A model generated the notes under the pieces. The model was not told the origin of the DNA, did not search any database, and saw only the letters and a program-made list of their open reading frames with translations. From contig CAWIAX010000002.1 in the NCBI GenBank assembly GCA_963834305.1, positions 1,612,001 through 1,676,000 on the forward strand: a stretch of 64,000 nt of DNA. Reading direction: 5' to 3'. Of this stretch, positions 50,707 through 59,466 are shown one piece after another (position 1 is the stretch's first letter; each line of letters opens with the position of its first letter). This DNA is from JACCXG01 sp963834305 (GTDB lineage Bacteria > Acidobacteriota > Vicinamibacteria > Vicinamibacterales > 2-12-FULL-66-21). The position numbers and the translations under genes are program-made.

Positions 50707-51642
50707 CTAGTCGCGATCGAATACGACCCAGATCTCCCGGCACATCAGATTGTGGTAGACGAGCCGGCCGCGTGTGCCCCAGATGAGCATGCCGGCCGAC
50801 CACTCGACGGCGCGCACCGGGTAGTACACGGCCGCGGCCGCGACTGCCGCGAGCACGCCAGCCACCGGCCCGAGTTTCCGCTGCAGCAGCGGGCGTGTCG
50901 CGGCGGCCAGGCGGGCGTAGGTGCGATTGGCCAGCCAGGTGTCGGCGCCGAGCTCGAACGAACAGTCCACCTGCCGCACGCGCCATCCCGATGGCGCACG
51001 CCCCAGCAGGAAGGCAGCCGCCTCCTCGAGGTTGAAGAAATACTTGTGCCGCTCTCCGGGCCGCTTCTCCCGCGGACCGAGCCCGTAGCCGGCCGGGTGG
51101 GTGTAGTTGCGTCCCGCCGCCAGACTGCCGATGAATCCCACCCAGTTGTTCGGCAGCATCACCATCACGCGGCGCCCCGCCACGCGGAAGATCTCGTCGT
51201 ATACCTGGTGGATATTGTCCAGATGCTCGAGCGCGCTGATGCACATCACCGTGTCGTACGACGCGTCGGCGAACGGCAGTGGCTCCCGCTCCACATTCCA
51301 CAGATGGGTCGGCCTGGCATCCGCGGGTCCGCTGTACTTATACGAGTCACCGATATCCAGACCCTCGTATTGCGCACCCAGCGCAGCCTTGAGCGTGGGA
51401 TAGGAATCGCCGCAGCAGACGTCGAGGATGCGTCCCTCGAGCAGGGGCCGGTAGCGGTCGAGCACCGCCCGCGTCCGGCCGGCCGCGTTGTAGCGCCGGA
51501 AGAGCGGCACATAGTCCCGCCAGCGCAGATAGGGCCGCAGCTCGGTCCGCCGGGTCCGTTCGTCGGCAACTCGTTCCGCACGCCGTTCCGAGGCAGTCAT
51601 GCCCACCGGTGCGGTGGTCTCGGTCGTCTGATGGTCAGTCAC
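50707..51642 (-). CDS. SAM-dependent methyltransferase
   Basis: A 311-aa class I methyltransferase if started at GTG 51642; ATG 51600 gives 297 aa. The SAM site is ILDVCCGDSYPTLKAAL, the acidic motif YEGLDIGDSYKY, and the core FADASYDTVMCISALEHLDNIHQVYDEIF. The C-terminal third contains a hydrophobic stretch (VAGVLAAVAAAAVYYPVRAV) that may lie on the membrane. It closes the upstream transcription unit after wzx, so the substrate could be lipid-linked. Confidence 0.82.
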   Translation of the reverse strand: MTDHQTTETTAPVGMTASERRAERVADERTRRTELRPYLRWRDYVPLFRRYNAAGRTRAVLDRYRPLLEGRILDVCCGDSYPTLKAALGAQYEGLDIGDSYKYSGPADARPTHLWNVEREPLPFADASYDTVMCISALEHLDNIHQVYDEIFRVAGRRVMVMLPNNWVGFIGSLAAGRNYTHPAGYGLGPREKRPGERHKYFFNLEEAAAFLLGRAPSGWRVRQVDCSFELGADTWLANRTYARLAAATRPLLQRKLGPVAGVLAAVAAAAVYYPVRAVEWSAGMLIWGTRGRLVYHNLMCREIWVVFDRD

Positions 51643-51659
51643 GTTGGATACCCGCAAAA

Positions 51660-53153
51660 TTATAGAGCCTTCACGCCCGCCGATCCGCCGCTCCGGCTCA
51701 TCCACCACTGCCGCGCGCCGAGCATCCAGGCGGCTGGCCCGGCGTACGCCGCAAACAGCAGGCCCCGCGCCAGCAGGCCGGCAGCCGACGGTTCGACCGG
51801 CAGGGAGCGCCCCAACAGGAACACCGCGACGCCGGAAACCGCCAGCGCCAGGATCCGGCGCCACTCGAACGGCACGTGGTAGAACCGCTGCGCGGCGGTC
51901 AGCCCGACGGCCAGCCGGACGACAGTGCTCAGCGCCACGGCGGCGATCGCGCCGTAGATGCCCCAGCGCGGCACCAGGATGAGCAGGGCGCCGGCGCCGA
52001 CCGCGAACTGCGCCACGGCGGCGGCCGACGCGTAGCCGGTGCGGCGGGCGATGCCGAGCCCCGCGAGCGCCGGCGGCAGCAGCGAGATGAGGCCGTTGGT
52101 CACGACGAACAGCGGCACCAGCGGCGCCGCCGCGAAGTACGCCGGCACCCCGATCACCGCAATCAGGTCGGCGGCAAGCATCGCCACCCCGACGGCGACC
52201 AGGGTCGTGATCAGGACGTACAGCGTCGCGACCCGTGCCATCACTGCCGGCGCGTCGTCCCGCTCCACGGCCGCCCGCATGGCGAACGGCAGCCAGGCGG
52301 TCTTCATGCCGCTGCTCACGACCCGGACGATGCCGCCAAGCGAATCGGCCACCGAGTAGAGCCCAAGCGCCCGGAGCGGGACGTATTTCTCCAGGATGAA
52401 GCGGTCCAGCGTCCACATCAGCGACTCCGTGAACACCCCGGGCACGAGCGGCAGCGAATAGCCGAGGCCGGTGCGCAGCGTGTCCAGTCTCCACGCGGGG
52501 GTGGCGCTCCTGAACAGGATGGCGGCCCATACCGGAACCATCACCAGGCCCGCGATCACGTCGGCCTCGAGCACGCCGCGCGGCCCCCGTTCGAGGCCAA
52601 CCACCAAAAAGATGGCGACCGCGGTCCGCACCACGAAGCTGCCGGCCGAACACGCCACGTAGACCCGCGGCCGCTCTTCCACCCGCAGCAGCGTCGTCGC
52701 GGCGGTCGCGAGGCTCTGCAGGATCGCGGCGAACACGCCGAGCTGGAGGTACGGCGAGAACGCCACCTGGCGGGCGGCCAGCTGCACCAGATCGCCGCCC
52801 CAGAGCGCCAGCGGCAGCCCCACAGCCAGCGAGCTCCCCCAGTCGAGCATCCACAGCGTGCCGATGTGCGCGCGGCGCTCGGCCGCCGGCCACGCATGAT
52901 AGAAGCGCGTGATGCTCTCGCTGACGGCGAGCCCGAGGAAGATCGCCAGGAAGTTGGTGACGACCGCCACCGCCGCCAGGATCCCGTAGTCGGCCGGGCT
53001 GAGGTAGCGCCAGTACAGCGGGATGAGGAGCAGCCCGCCGAAGCGCAGCGCAATCGACCCGCCGGTGTAGACGATGGAGCTGGCGGAAAAGCCCTGGGCG
53101 AGCTGACGGAATGACTGCGCCTTGAATGCGGGCCCCGGGTCAGCGCGCGGCAT
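51660..53153 (-). CDS. wzx: Wzx-type polysaccharide flippase
   Basis: A 497-aa membrane protein of the MATE-like PST family with about 14 helices. Characteristic stretches: SSIVYTGGSIALRFGGLLLIPLYWRYLSPADYGILAAVAVVTN and the Arg/Asp-bearing MWTLDRFILEKYVPLRALGLYSVADSLG. It moves undecaprenyl-linked repeat units across the inner membrane. Its N-terminus overlaps the preceding gene's end by 14 bases. No Wzy is obvious besides the GT39-like protein. Confidence 0.9.
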   Translation of the reverse strand: MPRADPGPAFKAQSFRQLAQGFSASSIVYTGGSIALRFGGLLLIPLYWRYLSPADYGILAAVAVVTNFLAIFLGLAVSESITRFYHAWPAAERRAHIGTLWMLDWGSSLAVGLPLALWGGDLVQLAARQVAFSPYLQLGVFAAILQSLATAATTLLRVEERPRVYVACSAGSFVVRTAVAIFLVVGLERGPRGVLEADVIAGLVMVPVWAAILFRSATPAWRLDTLRTGLGYSLPLVPGVFTESLMWTLDRFILEKYVPLRALGLYSVADSLGGIVRVVSSGMKTAWLPFAMRAAVERDDAPAVMARVATLYVLITTLVAVGVAMLAADLIAVIGVPAYFAAAPLVPLFVVTNGLISLLPPALAGLGIARRTGYASAAAVAQFAVGAGALLILVPRWGIYGAIAAVALSTVVRLAVGLTAAQRFYHVPFEWRRILALAVSGVAVFLLGRSLPVEPSAAGLLARGLLFAAYAGPAAWMLGARQWWMSRSGGSAGVKAL

Positions 53154-54600
53154 CGGCGGCCCCGAGCGGCTCGGCGAGCGCCGCGGGTGCGCCGGCAAGC
53201 TCCGATCGCAACCGCCGGATCGTCGCGCACCACCGCTCGACGTCGGGCTGGCGGACGAGCCGGTCCGCGTAGCCGAGCTCGTTGATCTCGATGCCTTCGT
53301 GATGCGCCGGACGGGTCAGCGGCAGGTCGAAGCCGCGGCCGAGAAGCGTGTTCAGCCCCATCTGCGCGAGCCGCTTCGCCGCGCCGCGCGCTGCCGGGCC
53401 GAGCGCCATCGGACTGCGGCGCGGCGCCGGGGCCTTCGCGGCCACGTACGCGGCGATCGCGCCCGCCTGCCGGGCAGTCGACTGGCCGTCGAGCCGGTGC
53501 AGCCACTTGCGCAGCACGTCCGCGCGCGCGGCCGCCACCTGCGGGTCGACCGGCGTGCCGCCGAGGTACCGTCCCAGCCCCGCCACGACGTCGTCCAGGG
53601 TGGACACCGGATGATCGACCTGGGCCGCATCGCCGAGCGCGCCACCACCCGACGGATCGGCATGCCAGTCCCGCAGGTGGAAGTTCAGCGTCGGCACGCC
53701 CATGATCCAGGCCTCGAGACCGGTCGTGCAGTAGCGGTGGATCTCGACGCTCGACGCATTGAGCAGGTCGCCGATGTACTCCCGGTTGACCAGCGCCACG
53801 TTGGCGGCGCCGGCGGCGCGGCAGCTCCGCAGGTAGTCGAGATACATGTCCAGCCGCTCGGCCGGATGGGTCTTGATCAGGAAATTGATCCCGGGGAAGC
53901 GCCGGAAGACCTCGAGCATGATCTGCTGCGCGTCGCGCATCGAGCGCAGGTCGGCCTCGGCATAGGCCCGCGCATCGGCGTAGCCGGGAATCTTCGTCAG
54001 GCCCCTGACCGTCCAGTCCTGCTGGATGAAATCGCCGTCCTTCAGCGCGTAGCCGGCGTGGGCGAAGTTGGTGGCCCAGGTCACGATCGGACGGCCGGGT
54101 GCCAGGCCGTAGCGGCGTTCGAGCTCCGCCTTCGAGGTGAGGAGGCGCCGGAGCGGCGGCACGTAGAAGTCGAAGCGGTTGACGCCGGTCGTGAGGACCT
54201 GGTCCGCGGCCAGGCCCGAGTGCTCGACCATGTAGTCGCGGACCGGGTCGTTCCACGTGAACCACCGGTCGACGTTGGACAGGTCGGTGTGGGCGCAGCC
54301 GAGGATCGGCATGACCTTCCACGCGCTCGGGATGCCCTCGGTGGGGATCACGATCGTTGCCGCGCCGCTGCGCTTGGCGGCGCGCGCGATCGCCAGCTCG
54401 CGCGGGCCGGTCTGCGTGGTCGGGCAGACGACGCCCGGCGCGAAGGCGAGGATGGCGGCATCCCAGAACCGGTAGTTGACGATGCGCGCGGGGATCCCGT
54501 GCTCGTCCTCGAGCAGGACCTTGAGCAGCGCGAGGCTGGCCAGGTCACGCCACTTGTGGTCGGCGATCAGGAGCACCGGGGGGCGCGCGTGTCGTGTCAT
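53140..54600 (-). CDS. surface carbohydrate biosynthesis protein (CDP-glycerol-transferase-like)
   Basis: A 486-aa soluble protein. It starts PVLLIADHKWRDLASLALLKVLLED, continues FAPGVVCPTTQTGPRELA and ATIVIPTEGIPSAW, and has TGVNRFDFYV, FLIKTHPAERLDMYLDYL and HRYCTTGLEAWIMGVPTLNFH. The ordering matches proteins annotated as surface carbohydrate biosynthesis protein, with a GT-B fold like capsule and teichoic acid transferases. It is distinct from the 551-aa protein at 42539 but shares the HPAE motif. Function is inferred from family and place. Confidence 0.65.
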   Translation of the reverse strand: MTRHARPPVLLIADHKWRDLASLALLKVLLEDEHGIPARIVNYRFWDAAILAFAPGVVCPTTQTGPRELAIARAAKRSGAATIVIPTEGIPSAWKVMPILGCAHTDLSNVDRWFTWNDPVRDYMVEHSGLAADQVLTTGVNRFDFYVPPLRRLLTSKAELERRYGLAPGRPIVTWATNFAHAGYALKDGDFIQQDWTVRGLTKIPGYADARAYAEADLRSMRDAQQIMLEVFRRFPGINFLIKTHPAERLDMYLDYLRSCRAAGAANVALVNREYIGDLLNASSVEIHRYCTTGLEAWIMGVPTLNFHLRDWHADPSGGGALGDAAQVDHPVSTLDDVVAGLGRYLGGTPVDPQVAAARADVLRKWLHRLDGQSTARQAGAIAAYVAAKAPAPRRSPMALGPAARGAAKRLAQMGLNTLLGRGFDLPLTRPAHHEGIEINELGYADRLVRQPDVERWCATIRRLRSELAGAPAALAEPLGAADAAR

Positions 54601-55223
54601 GCGGCGGCGGACGCCTTCTCGAACACCCAGCAGGTGACCTCGTCCCAGCCCGGGCCCGTCTGCAGCGTCCGCTCGACCTCGCGCAGGCCGTGGCGCTCGG
54701 CGTAGAGCCGGCCGAAGTCGCACTTGAACAGCGCGCGGGTCTGGCCGCGATAGGGCACCTCGACCGTCTCGTTGGAGAAATACTCGGCGCAGAGGACGTA
54801 GCGAGTCGAGCAGCGCACGATCTCGTCCATCACGAACGGCAGCAGGTCTGGCGGCTGATGGATCAGCACGCCGACGGTGAAGACGAAGTCGAACGCGCCG
54901 TCGGCAAAAGGCAGCACGCTGGCGCTGGCGCGGGCCAGGCGCAGGCCGGGCTCCGTGCGGTGCAGCTCGCCGAGCGCGGATGCGTTGATGTCGACGCCGG
55001 TGAGCGCCGAGCCCGGTGCCACCAGCGCCAGCGGCCGCAGGTTCGCGCCGAGGTTGCAGCCGACCTCGAGCACCCGGGCGGACGGATACCGCGACATGAT
55101 GCCGTGCCAGAAGTTGCGGCGCAGCTCGGGGTTCACGCGGTTGCGCGAGAGATACTCGTCGCCGAACTGGCCGCCCCAGATCTTCTCGATCCGGGCTGCC
55201 TCGTCGGCCGGGCGTTCTGTCAT
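54597..55223 (-). CDS. pseudaminic-acid-biosynthesis-associated methylase
   Basis: A 208-aa methyltransferase. It follows the family pattern closely: IWGGQFGDEYLSRNRVNPELR, VLEVGCNLGANLRPLALVAP, LTGVDINASALGELH, FTVGVLIHQPPDLLPFVMDEIVRCSTRYVLCAEYF, VPYRGQTRALFKCDFG, then WDEVTCWVFEK. Such enzymes occur in pseudaminic and legionaminic acid gene sets, although their exact substrate is not settled. This is the best single hint that the locus product is a nonulosonic acid. AGGAGA precedes the ATG. Confidence 0.85.
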   Translation of the reverse strand: MTERPADEAARIEKIWGGQFGDEYLSRNRVNPELRRNFWHGIMSRYPSARVLEVGCNLGANLRPLALVAPGSALTGVDINASALGELHRTEPGLRLARASASVLPFADGAFDFVFTVGVLIHQPPDLLPFVMDEIVRCSTRYVLCAEYFSNETVEVPYRGQTRALFKCDFGRLYAERHGLREVERTLQTGPGWDEVTCWVFEKASAAA

Positions 55224-55236
55224 CGTCGTCTTTCTC

Positions 55237-57066
55237 CTATTTGCGCGCGGTGAAGCTCGGCCGCGGCGGCCGCTCGAGCCATTCCAGGTTGCCGTGGACC
55301 CTGCCGTCCTGCACGGGAAAGCGCAGCCAGGGCGTCCATCGCTCCTGGTCCCACGGCGCGACACGCCCGGCGAAGCGGCGCGGCGGATCAAGCAGCTTCA
55401 CGAGCATCCGGACTTCGGTGACCGGCGCCGGCGACTCGCGGATCGCCTTGTTGACCACGGCGCGGTAGAGATCGAGATTCGCCGCGGGGGCGTGATATTC
55501 CGGGCTCGCCTCCCGCCGCAGCACGTCGTCGGTGACGTGGAACATCATGGCCTGAAGATAGCGCGGGCCGGATACGCAGCAGGAGCCCGGTCCGCCGCGC
55601 TCGTCGAACACCGGCAGCAGCCCCACCGTTCGGCCGTCCACGGTGGTGCCCTCGAGGCGATACACGTAGACCCCGAACAGGTGCACTTCGCAGAAGAGCG
55701 GCAGCGGCCTCAGGTCGTTGGTGTAGAGGTTGTACTGCTCGACCACCGGCAATTCGCTGAGCGTGCGCAGCGGCGCCGGCGTCCCGGCCACGGCCAGCAC
55801 CGCCGCCGAGCCGAACACGGCCATATAGCAGACGTGCGCGGTGGCCAGCGTGCGGGCCAGGGTCCGCGGGCGCGGCGCCTCGGGGCTGACGAGCGGCGTC
55901 AACCGCCGCGCGCCGCCGAGCGCGCACCCCAGCGCGTGCCGGCGCCTGGCCACGGCGCGGTAGACGCGCGCGCCAATCCAGGGGATACCGGGCACGTAGA
56001 GCAGCGGGGCGAACGCGGCCAGGTACGGCGTCGCCCAGGCAAACCGCCGGAACGCCTCGAAGCCATGGAAGATGCGGCCGCCGTCCACGACGTGCATCTC
56101 GTCGAGCGCCGCGGACGGGTCCACGCCGTGCGCCGCGAGGAGCGGCAGCGCGTCCTGGATCGGGCGCGGCTCGAGGCGGGCTTTCGTGTCCATGGCGAGC
56201 AGCACACGGACCGATCGGTCGCAGAAGCCGCAGCCGCCGTCGTAGAGCAGCGCCAGCCTGGCGGGCGGCGAGGCCCCGGGCAGCCGACCCTGGCGATCCG
56301 GCAGCATCAGCGGCAGGAAGCAGAGCCCGGCGGCGCCGATGAAGTAGAACGACATCAGGATCCCGAAGCCCGCCATCAGCCCGGCAAAGCCGGCAATCGC
56401 GACCCAGCGCACGGCCGGCACGAAGACGAGGACGATGAAGAGCGATTCGATGGCGATGCCCGCGTAGTTGGCGCCCAGCGTCAGCGCCCGTGAGCCGGCC
56501 ACGACGTCGGCCCAGGCATGGTGCGTCCACGGCAGCAGCATGGCCAGGTAGAAGCCGTCGCCGGCACGCCACGTCGGGTCCACTGCCTTGGGCAGGCCCG
56601 ACAGCAACAGCGTCAGCCCGAGCGAGGCGACCGCCAGGTCGGCCGGCCAGCGCGGCTGGACGGCAGGACGCGCCCGGCCGCGCCAGCGATCGCGCAGTTC
56701 ATCGACGCTGAGGGCGTCGCCCGGCCGCAGGAAGACCAGCGCCAGAGAAGCCATCCGCCAGATCAGCTCGCCAATGGACCCGGCGGCCGGCGTGCCGTTG
56801 CAGACGAGCGTCAGCAGCAGGGACGCCACGGCCATCGGCCGCGACCAGATCCCGACGAACAGCAGGGCCAGGGCGACCAGCCAGGCGCCGTAGAGGGCGC
56901 CGAAGAGCGTCTCGCGGCCCGGCCACGCGTAGTCCACGAGCTGGATGGCGCCTGCGACGTAGAAGAGGCCGGTCGCGGCGTAGAGGATGCGGAACGCCGC
57001 CACAGCCTGGGCATCGATCCGGCGCGCGAACACCGCGTCCAGCAGCCGGCCCGCCGCTCCCGTCAT
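55237..57066 (-). CDS. HTTM-like membrane protein with embedded DCC thiol-disulfide domain
   Basis: A 609-aa protein. Residues 1-260 form several helices similar to the HTTM/vitamin-K-carboxylase-like fold (AFRILYAATGLFYV, IWSRPMAVASLLLTLVCNG, FFYLAMLL-like WRAGDGFYLAMLLPWTHHAW). Residues 270-400 are a DUF393/DCC domain with YDGGCGFCDRSVRVLL, the CxxC being Cys279 and Cys282. A further helix and a soluble C-terminal domain (GTTVDGRTVGLLPVF) follow. Role unknown; it may do redox or carboxylation chemistry at the membrane. It sits next to PIG-L and methyltransferase genes. Confidence 0.7.
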   Translation of the reverse strand: MTGAAGRLLDAVFARRIDAQAVAAFRILYAATGLFYVAGAIQLVDYAWPGRETLFGALYGAWLVALALLFVGIWSRPMAVASLLLTLVCNGTPAAGSIGELIWRMASLALVFLRPGDALSVDELRDRWRGRARPAVQPRWPADLAVASLGLTLLLSGLPKAVDPTWRAGDGFYLAMLLPWTHHAWADVVAGSRALTLGANYAGIAIESLFIVLVFVPAVRWVAIAGFAGLMAGFGILMSFYFIGAAGLCFLPLMLPDRQGRLPGASPPARLALLYDGGCGFCDRSVRVLLAMDTKARLEPRPIQDALPLLAAHGVDPSAALDEMHVVDGGRIFHGFEAFRRFAWATPYLAAFAPLLYVPGIPWIGARVYRAVARRRHALGCALGGARRLTPLVSPEAPRPRTLARTLATAHVCYMAVFGSAAVLAVAGTPAPLRTLSELPVVEQYNLYTNDLRPLPLFCEVHLFGVYVYRLEGTTVDGRTVGLLPVFDERGGPGSCCVSGPRYLQAMMFHVTDDVLRREASPEYHAPAANLDLYRAVVNKAIRESPAPVTEVRMLVKLLDPPRRFAGRVAPWDQERWTPWLRFPVQDGRVHGNLEWLERPPRPSFTARK

Positions 57067-57770
57067 CCGCGCACCACCGTGCGGACGGTCACGAACGCTT
57101 CGGCCGCCTCGAGCCCGACCTGCGAGCCACGGTAGGCGGCCCACGCCCGCAGCGCCTCGGGCGCCCGCGGATGCGGCCACGCGCGGCGCTCCGACGCGTA
57201 CGACTCCATCGCCGCGATCTTCCGGTCGAGCACCGGGCCGGCGATCCCGACATAGTGGGTCGGGACGAACGCGGCGGAAGCCGATGGCCCGGCCCATCCG
57301 GTCGCCGAGGGCACTTCGTAGGCGTAGATCGCCACGGGCGGCTCCCCGGGCAGCGGGCGGAACGCCGCCATCACCGCGTCGAACGTCACGCGGTGATCGA
57401 TGTTGAGGTCGCCCCAGTGATGCACGTAGACCAGGTCGGGCCGGACCCGGCGCTTCACGGCTTCCACCGCCTTGACCACGTCGAGGAGCGCCACCGAGTC
57501 GAAGCGGTTGTCGGGGAAGTCGAGCAGCGTGACGTCGGCAACGCCGACGGCTTCCGCCGCCGCGCGCGCGTCGCGCTGGAGATCCGGCAGGCCCGAGCGG
57601 TCGGCCTGCTCGCGCCGGTCGGCGCGGGAGGTCAACCCCTCGCCGAGGATCAGGATGGCAACCTCGTCCCCGTGCCGGGTGTGAGCGGCCATCGCGCCGC
57701 CGCAGCCGAGGACTTCGTCGTCCGGATGCGCGGCCACGGTGAGGATGCGGGCTGGGGTCGCTGGCGTCAT
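57063..57770 (-). CDS. PIG-L family deacetylase
   Basis: A 235-aa zinc-dependent deacetylase of the LmbE/PIG-L family. The zinc site is AAHPDDEVLGCGGAM (His, Asp and Asp) with the third ligand in HHWGDLNIDHRVTFDAVM. It would remove N-acetyl groups from amino sugars or related molecules. Next to a GNAT acyltransferase gene, this suggests de-acetylation followed by a new N-acylation. Stop overlaps the next start as ATGA. Confidence 0.88.
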   Translation of the reverse strand: MTPATPARILTVAAHPDDEVLGCGGAMAAHTRHGDEVAILILGEGLTSRADRREQADRSGLPDLQRDARAAAEAVGVADVTLLDFPDNRFDSVALLDVVKAVEAVKRRVRPDLVYVHHWGDLNIDHRVTFDAVMAAFRPLPGEPPVAIYAYEVPSATGWAGPSASAAFVPTHYVGIAGPVLDRKIAAMESYASERRAWPHPRAPEALRAWAAYRGSQVGLEAAEAFVTVRTVVRG

Positions 57771-58246
57771 GCGAATATCGATTCGAACACGTACGTGGAC
57801 TGGCCGGCGCGCGGCGCCACGCCGGTGAACCGGAAGCCGGCCTTGAGAAACGCGATCGCGGACGGCACGTTGTCCGGCTTGACGTGGGCGACCAGGCGGC
57901 CGATGCCGAAGTCCCGCTGTGCCGCGGCCGGCGCGCGCTTCAGGAGCAGGGTGCCATATCCGCGGCCGCGATGCTGCCGAGCCACCGAAAAGCTGACCTC
58001 GGCCGCGGCCTGGCCGCGCCGGTCGAGCCGCAGCTGCCCTACCGCGACGCCGCCCGCCTCAGCGATGTAGATGCGGCACCCGGCATCCTCCAGCCGGCGC
58101 GCGAACCAGGCGCGGTGAGCGGCAGGCTCGACCCGCGACGGATCCAGGAACCACTGCCGCGTCGCGGCGTCGTTCCGCCAGGCGAGCAGGCGCGCGGCGT
58201 CGTCCGGGCGCGCGCGGCGGAGCGCAAGGCGGGGCGTCCGGGTCAT
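57767..58246 (-). CDS. GNAT N-acetyltransferase (PseH-like)
   Basis: A 159-aa GNAT enzyme: LRRARPDDAARLLAWRNDAATRQWFLDPSRVEP, then VGQLRLDRRG and the acetyl-CoA loop ARQHRGRGYGTLLLK. The WRNDxxTR and W-F pattern recalls PseH-like and other sugar N-acetyltransferases. It follows the C-methyltransferase-like gene and precedes PIG-L. It probably adds the N-acyl group of the locus sugar. The acyl donor may be acetyl-CoA or longer. Confidence 0.8.
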   Translation of the reverse strand: MTRTPRLALRRARPDDAARLLAWRNDAATRQWFLDPSRVEPAAHRAWFARRLEDAGCRIYIAEAGGVAVGQLRLDRRGQAAAEVSFSVARQHRGRGYGTLLLKRAPAAAQRDFGIGRLVAHVKPDNVPSAIAFLKAGFRFTGVAPRAGQSTYVFESIFA

Positions 58247-59466
58247 GCCGCGACGACACCGGCCTGGTCGTACAGGCGGACGGTGCGGTCGGCGAGCCCC
58301 TGCTGCGCGAGGAAGCCGGCGATTTGCGGCTCGGCCGTGCGCACGCTGATGACGACGACATCCGGATCGAGACTGGCGAGGTCGCGCGGACTGCGCACCG
58401 GTACGCCGAGAAACGTGTGTCCCTGCAGCCGCGGGTTGCCGTCCACCATGGCGATGGTGCGGCCGGCCAGGAACGGGCACTCGCGCCACAGTTCGGCGGT
58501 GTGCGTCCCGGCCCCGTAAATCACCATCCGGGTCGCGCCGCGGGCTGCCTCGCGCAGCCGTTCGCGGGCCCGTGCCATGAACGCCTCCCGCGCGGCCTGG
58601 TAGCGGCCGAGGTGGGCGCGGACGGCCCGGGGATCAGCGGCGGGCGGCGTGGCCCTGGCGTCCGGCGCAAAGAGCGCGCGGATGGACGGCGGGTGGGGCG
58701 AGCGCTCGAAGAGATTGCGGCTCTCCTCGACGGCAACGGGACTCCAGCCTTCGCGGGCGCAGAGCGACACCAGCGTGTCGGGGGTGAAGGTCTGGAGGTG
58801 GCCGAAGCTGAAGAAATCGTCGAAGCCGACGAACGGCGTGGCCAGGTTCGGCACCTCGATGAAGAGGAGCCCGCCGCCGGCGAGCAGGGTCCGCGCCCGG
58901 CGGACGATTGCGCGGGGCTCGCGGACGTGCTCGAACACGAAGCGCAGCGCAATCACGTCGAAGCGCTCGGCGCCGAAGTCGACCTCCTCGAAGAAGGCGC
59001 CGCGGATGTCGACGCCGAACCGGTCGCGGGCGACGGCGGCGTCGTGCGGGCTCGGCTCCACGCCGGCCGTGCGGGCGCCGCGCCCGGCCATGGCGGCGAG
59101 GAACCCGCCCATCGAGCAGCCGATGTCGAGGACCGACGGCGCGCCGGCGCGGCCCGGCCGTCCCGGGCCTACGCGCTCGAGGGCGCGCCAGACGAACGCC
59201 GCCTGATCCGCTTCGATCGGCATGATGTGCGCCGCGGCGGCGTCGGGCCGGTCCGAGACGTCGCGGGCCATCGCCCGGTAGAGCGCGGCCAGCTCCTCTT
59301 CCGTCGGCATCGGATCGTTGAAGATCAGGCCGCAGGCGCCGCACAGCACGTTGCGGATGCGGCTGGCGAAGACCTCCGCCCCGGTGTTGACCGTGTGGGC
59401 GGGATTGTCGGCGGCGGGCTCGACCTCGGTGCCACCACACCCCGGGCAGGGGGAGCCGGCCAGCAT
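58243..59466 (-). CDS. zinc-ribbon methyltransferase of the sugar C-methyltransferase type
   Basis: A 407-aa three-part protein. It starts with a zinc-binding motif (CPGCGG and, about 40 residues later, CGACGLIF). The middle is a class I methyltransferase: SVLDIGCSMGGFLAAMAGRG, AGVEPSPHDAAVA, DVIALRFVFEHVREPRAIVRRA. The C-terminal domain has a Rossmann-like MVIYGAGTHTAELW and IAMVDGNPRLQGHTFLGVPV. This is the Methyltransf_13/23/14 layout found in enzymes that C-methylate dTDP or CDP keto sugars. Shares one base with the aldolase stop. Confidence 0.82.
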   Translation of the reverse strand: MLAGSPCPGCGGTEVEPAADNPAHTVNTGAEVFASRIRNVLCGACGLIFNDPMPTEEELAALYRAMARDVSDRPDAAAAHIMPIEADQAAFVWRALERVGPGRPGRAGAPSVLDIGCSMGGFLAAMAGRGARTAGVEPSPHDAAVARDRFGVDIRGAFFEEVDFGAERFDVIALRFVFEHVREPRAIVRRARTLLAGGGLLFIEVPNLATPFVGFDDFFSFGHLQTFTPDTLVSLCAREGWSPVAVEESRNLFERSPHPPSIRALFAPDARATPPAADPRAVRAHLGRYQAAREAFMARARERLREAARGATRMVIYGAGTHTAELWRECPFLAGRTIAMVDGNPRLQGHTFLGVPVRSPRDLASLDPDVVVISVRTAEPQIAGFLAQQGLADRTVRLYDQAGVVAA

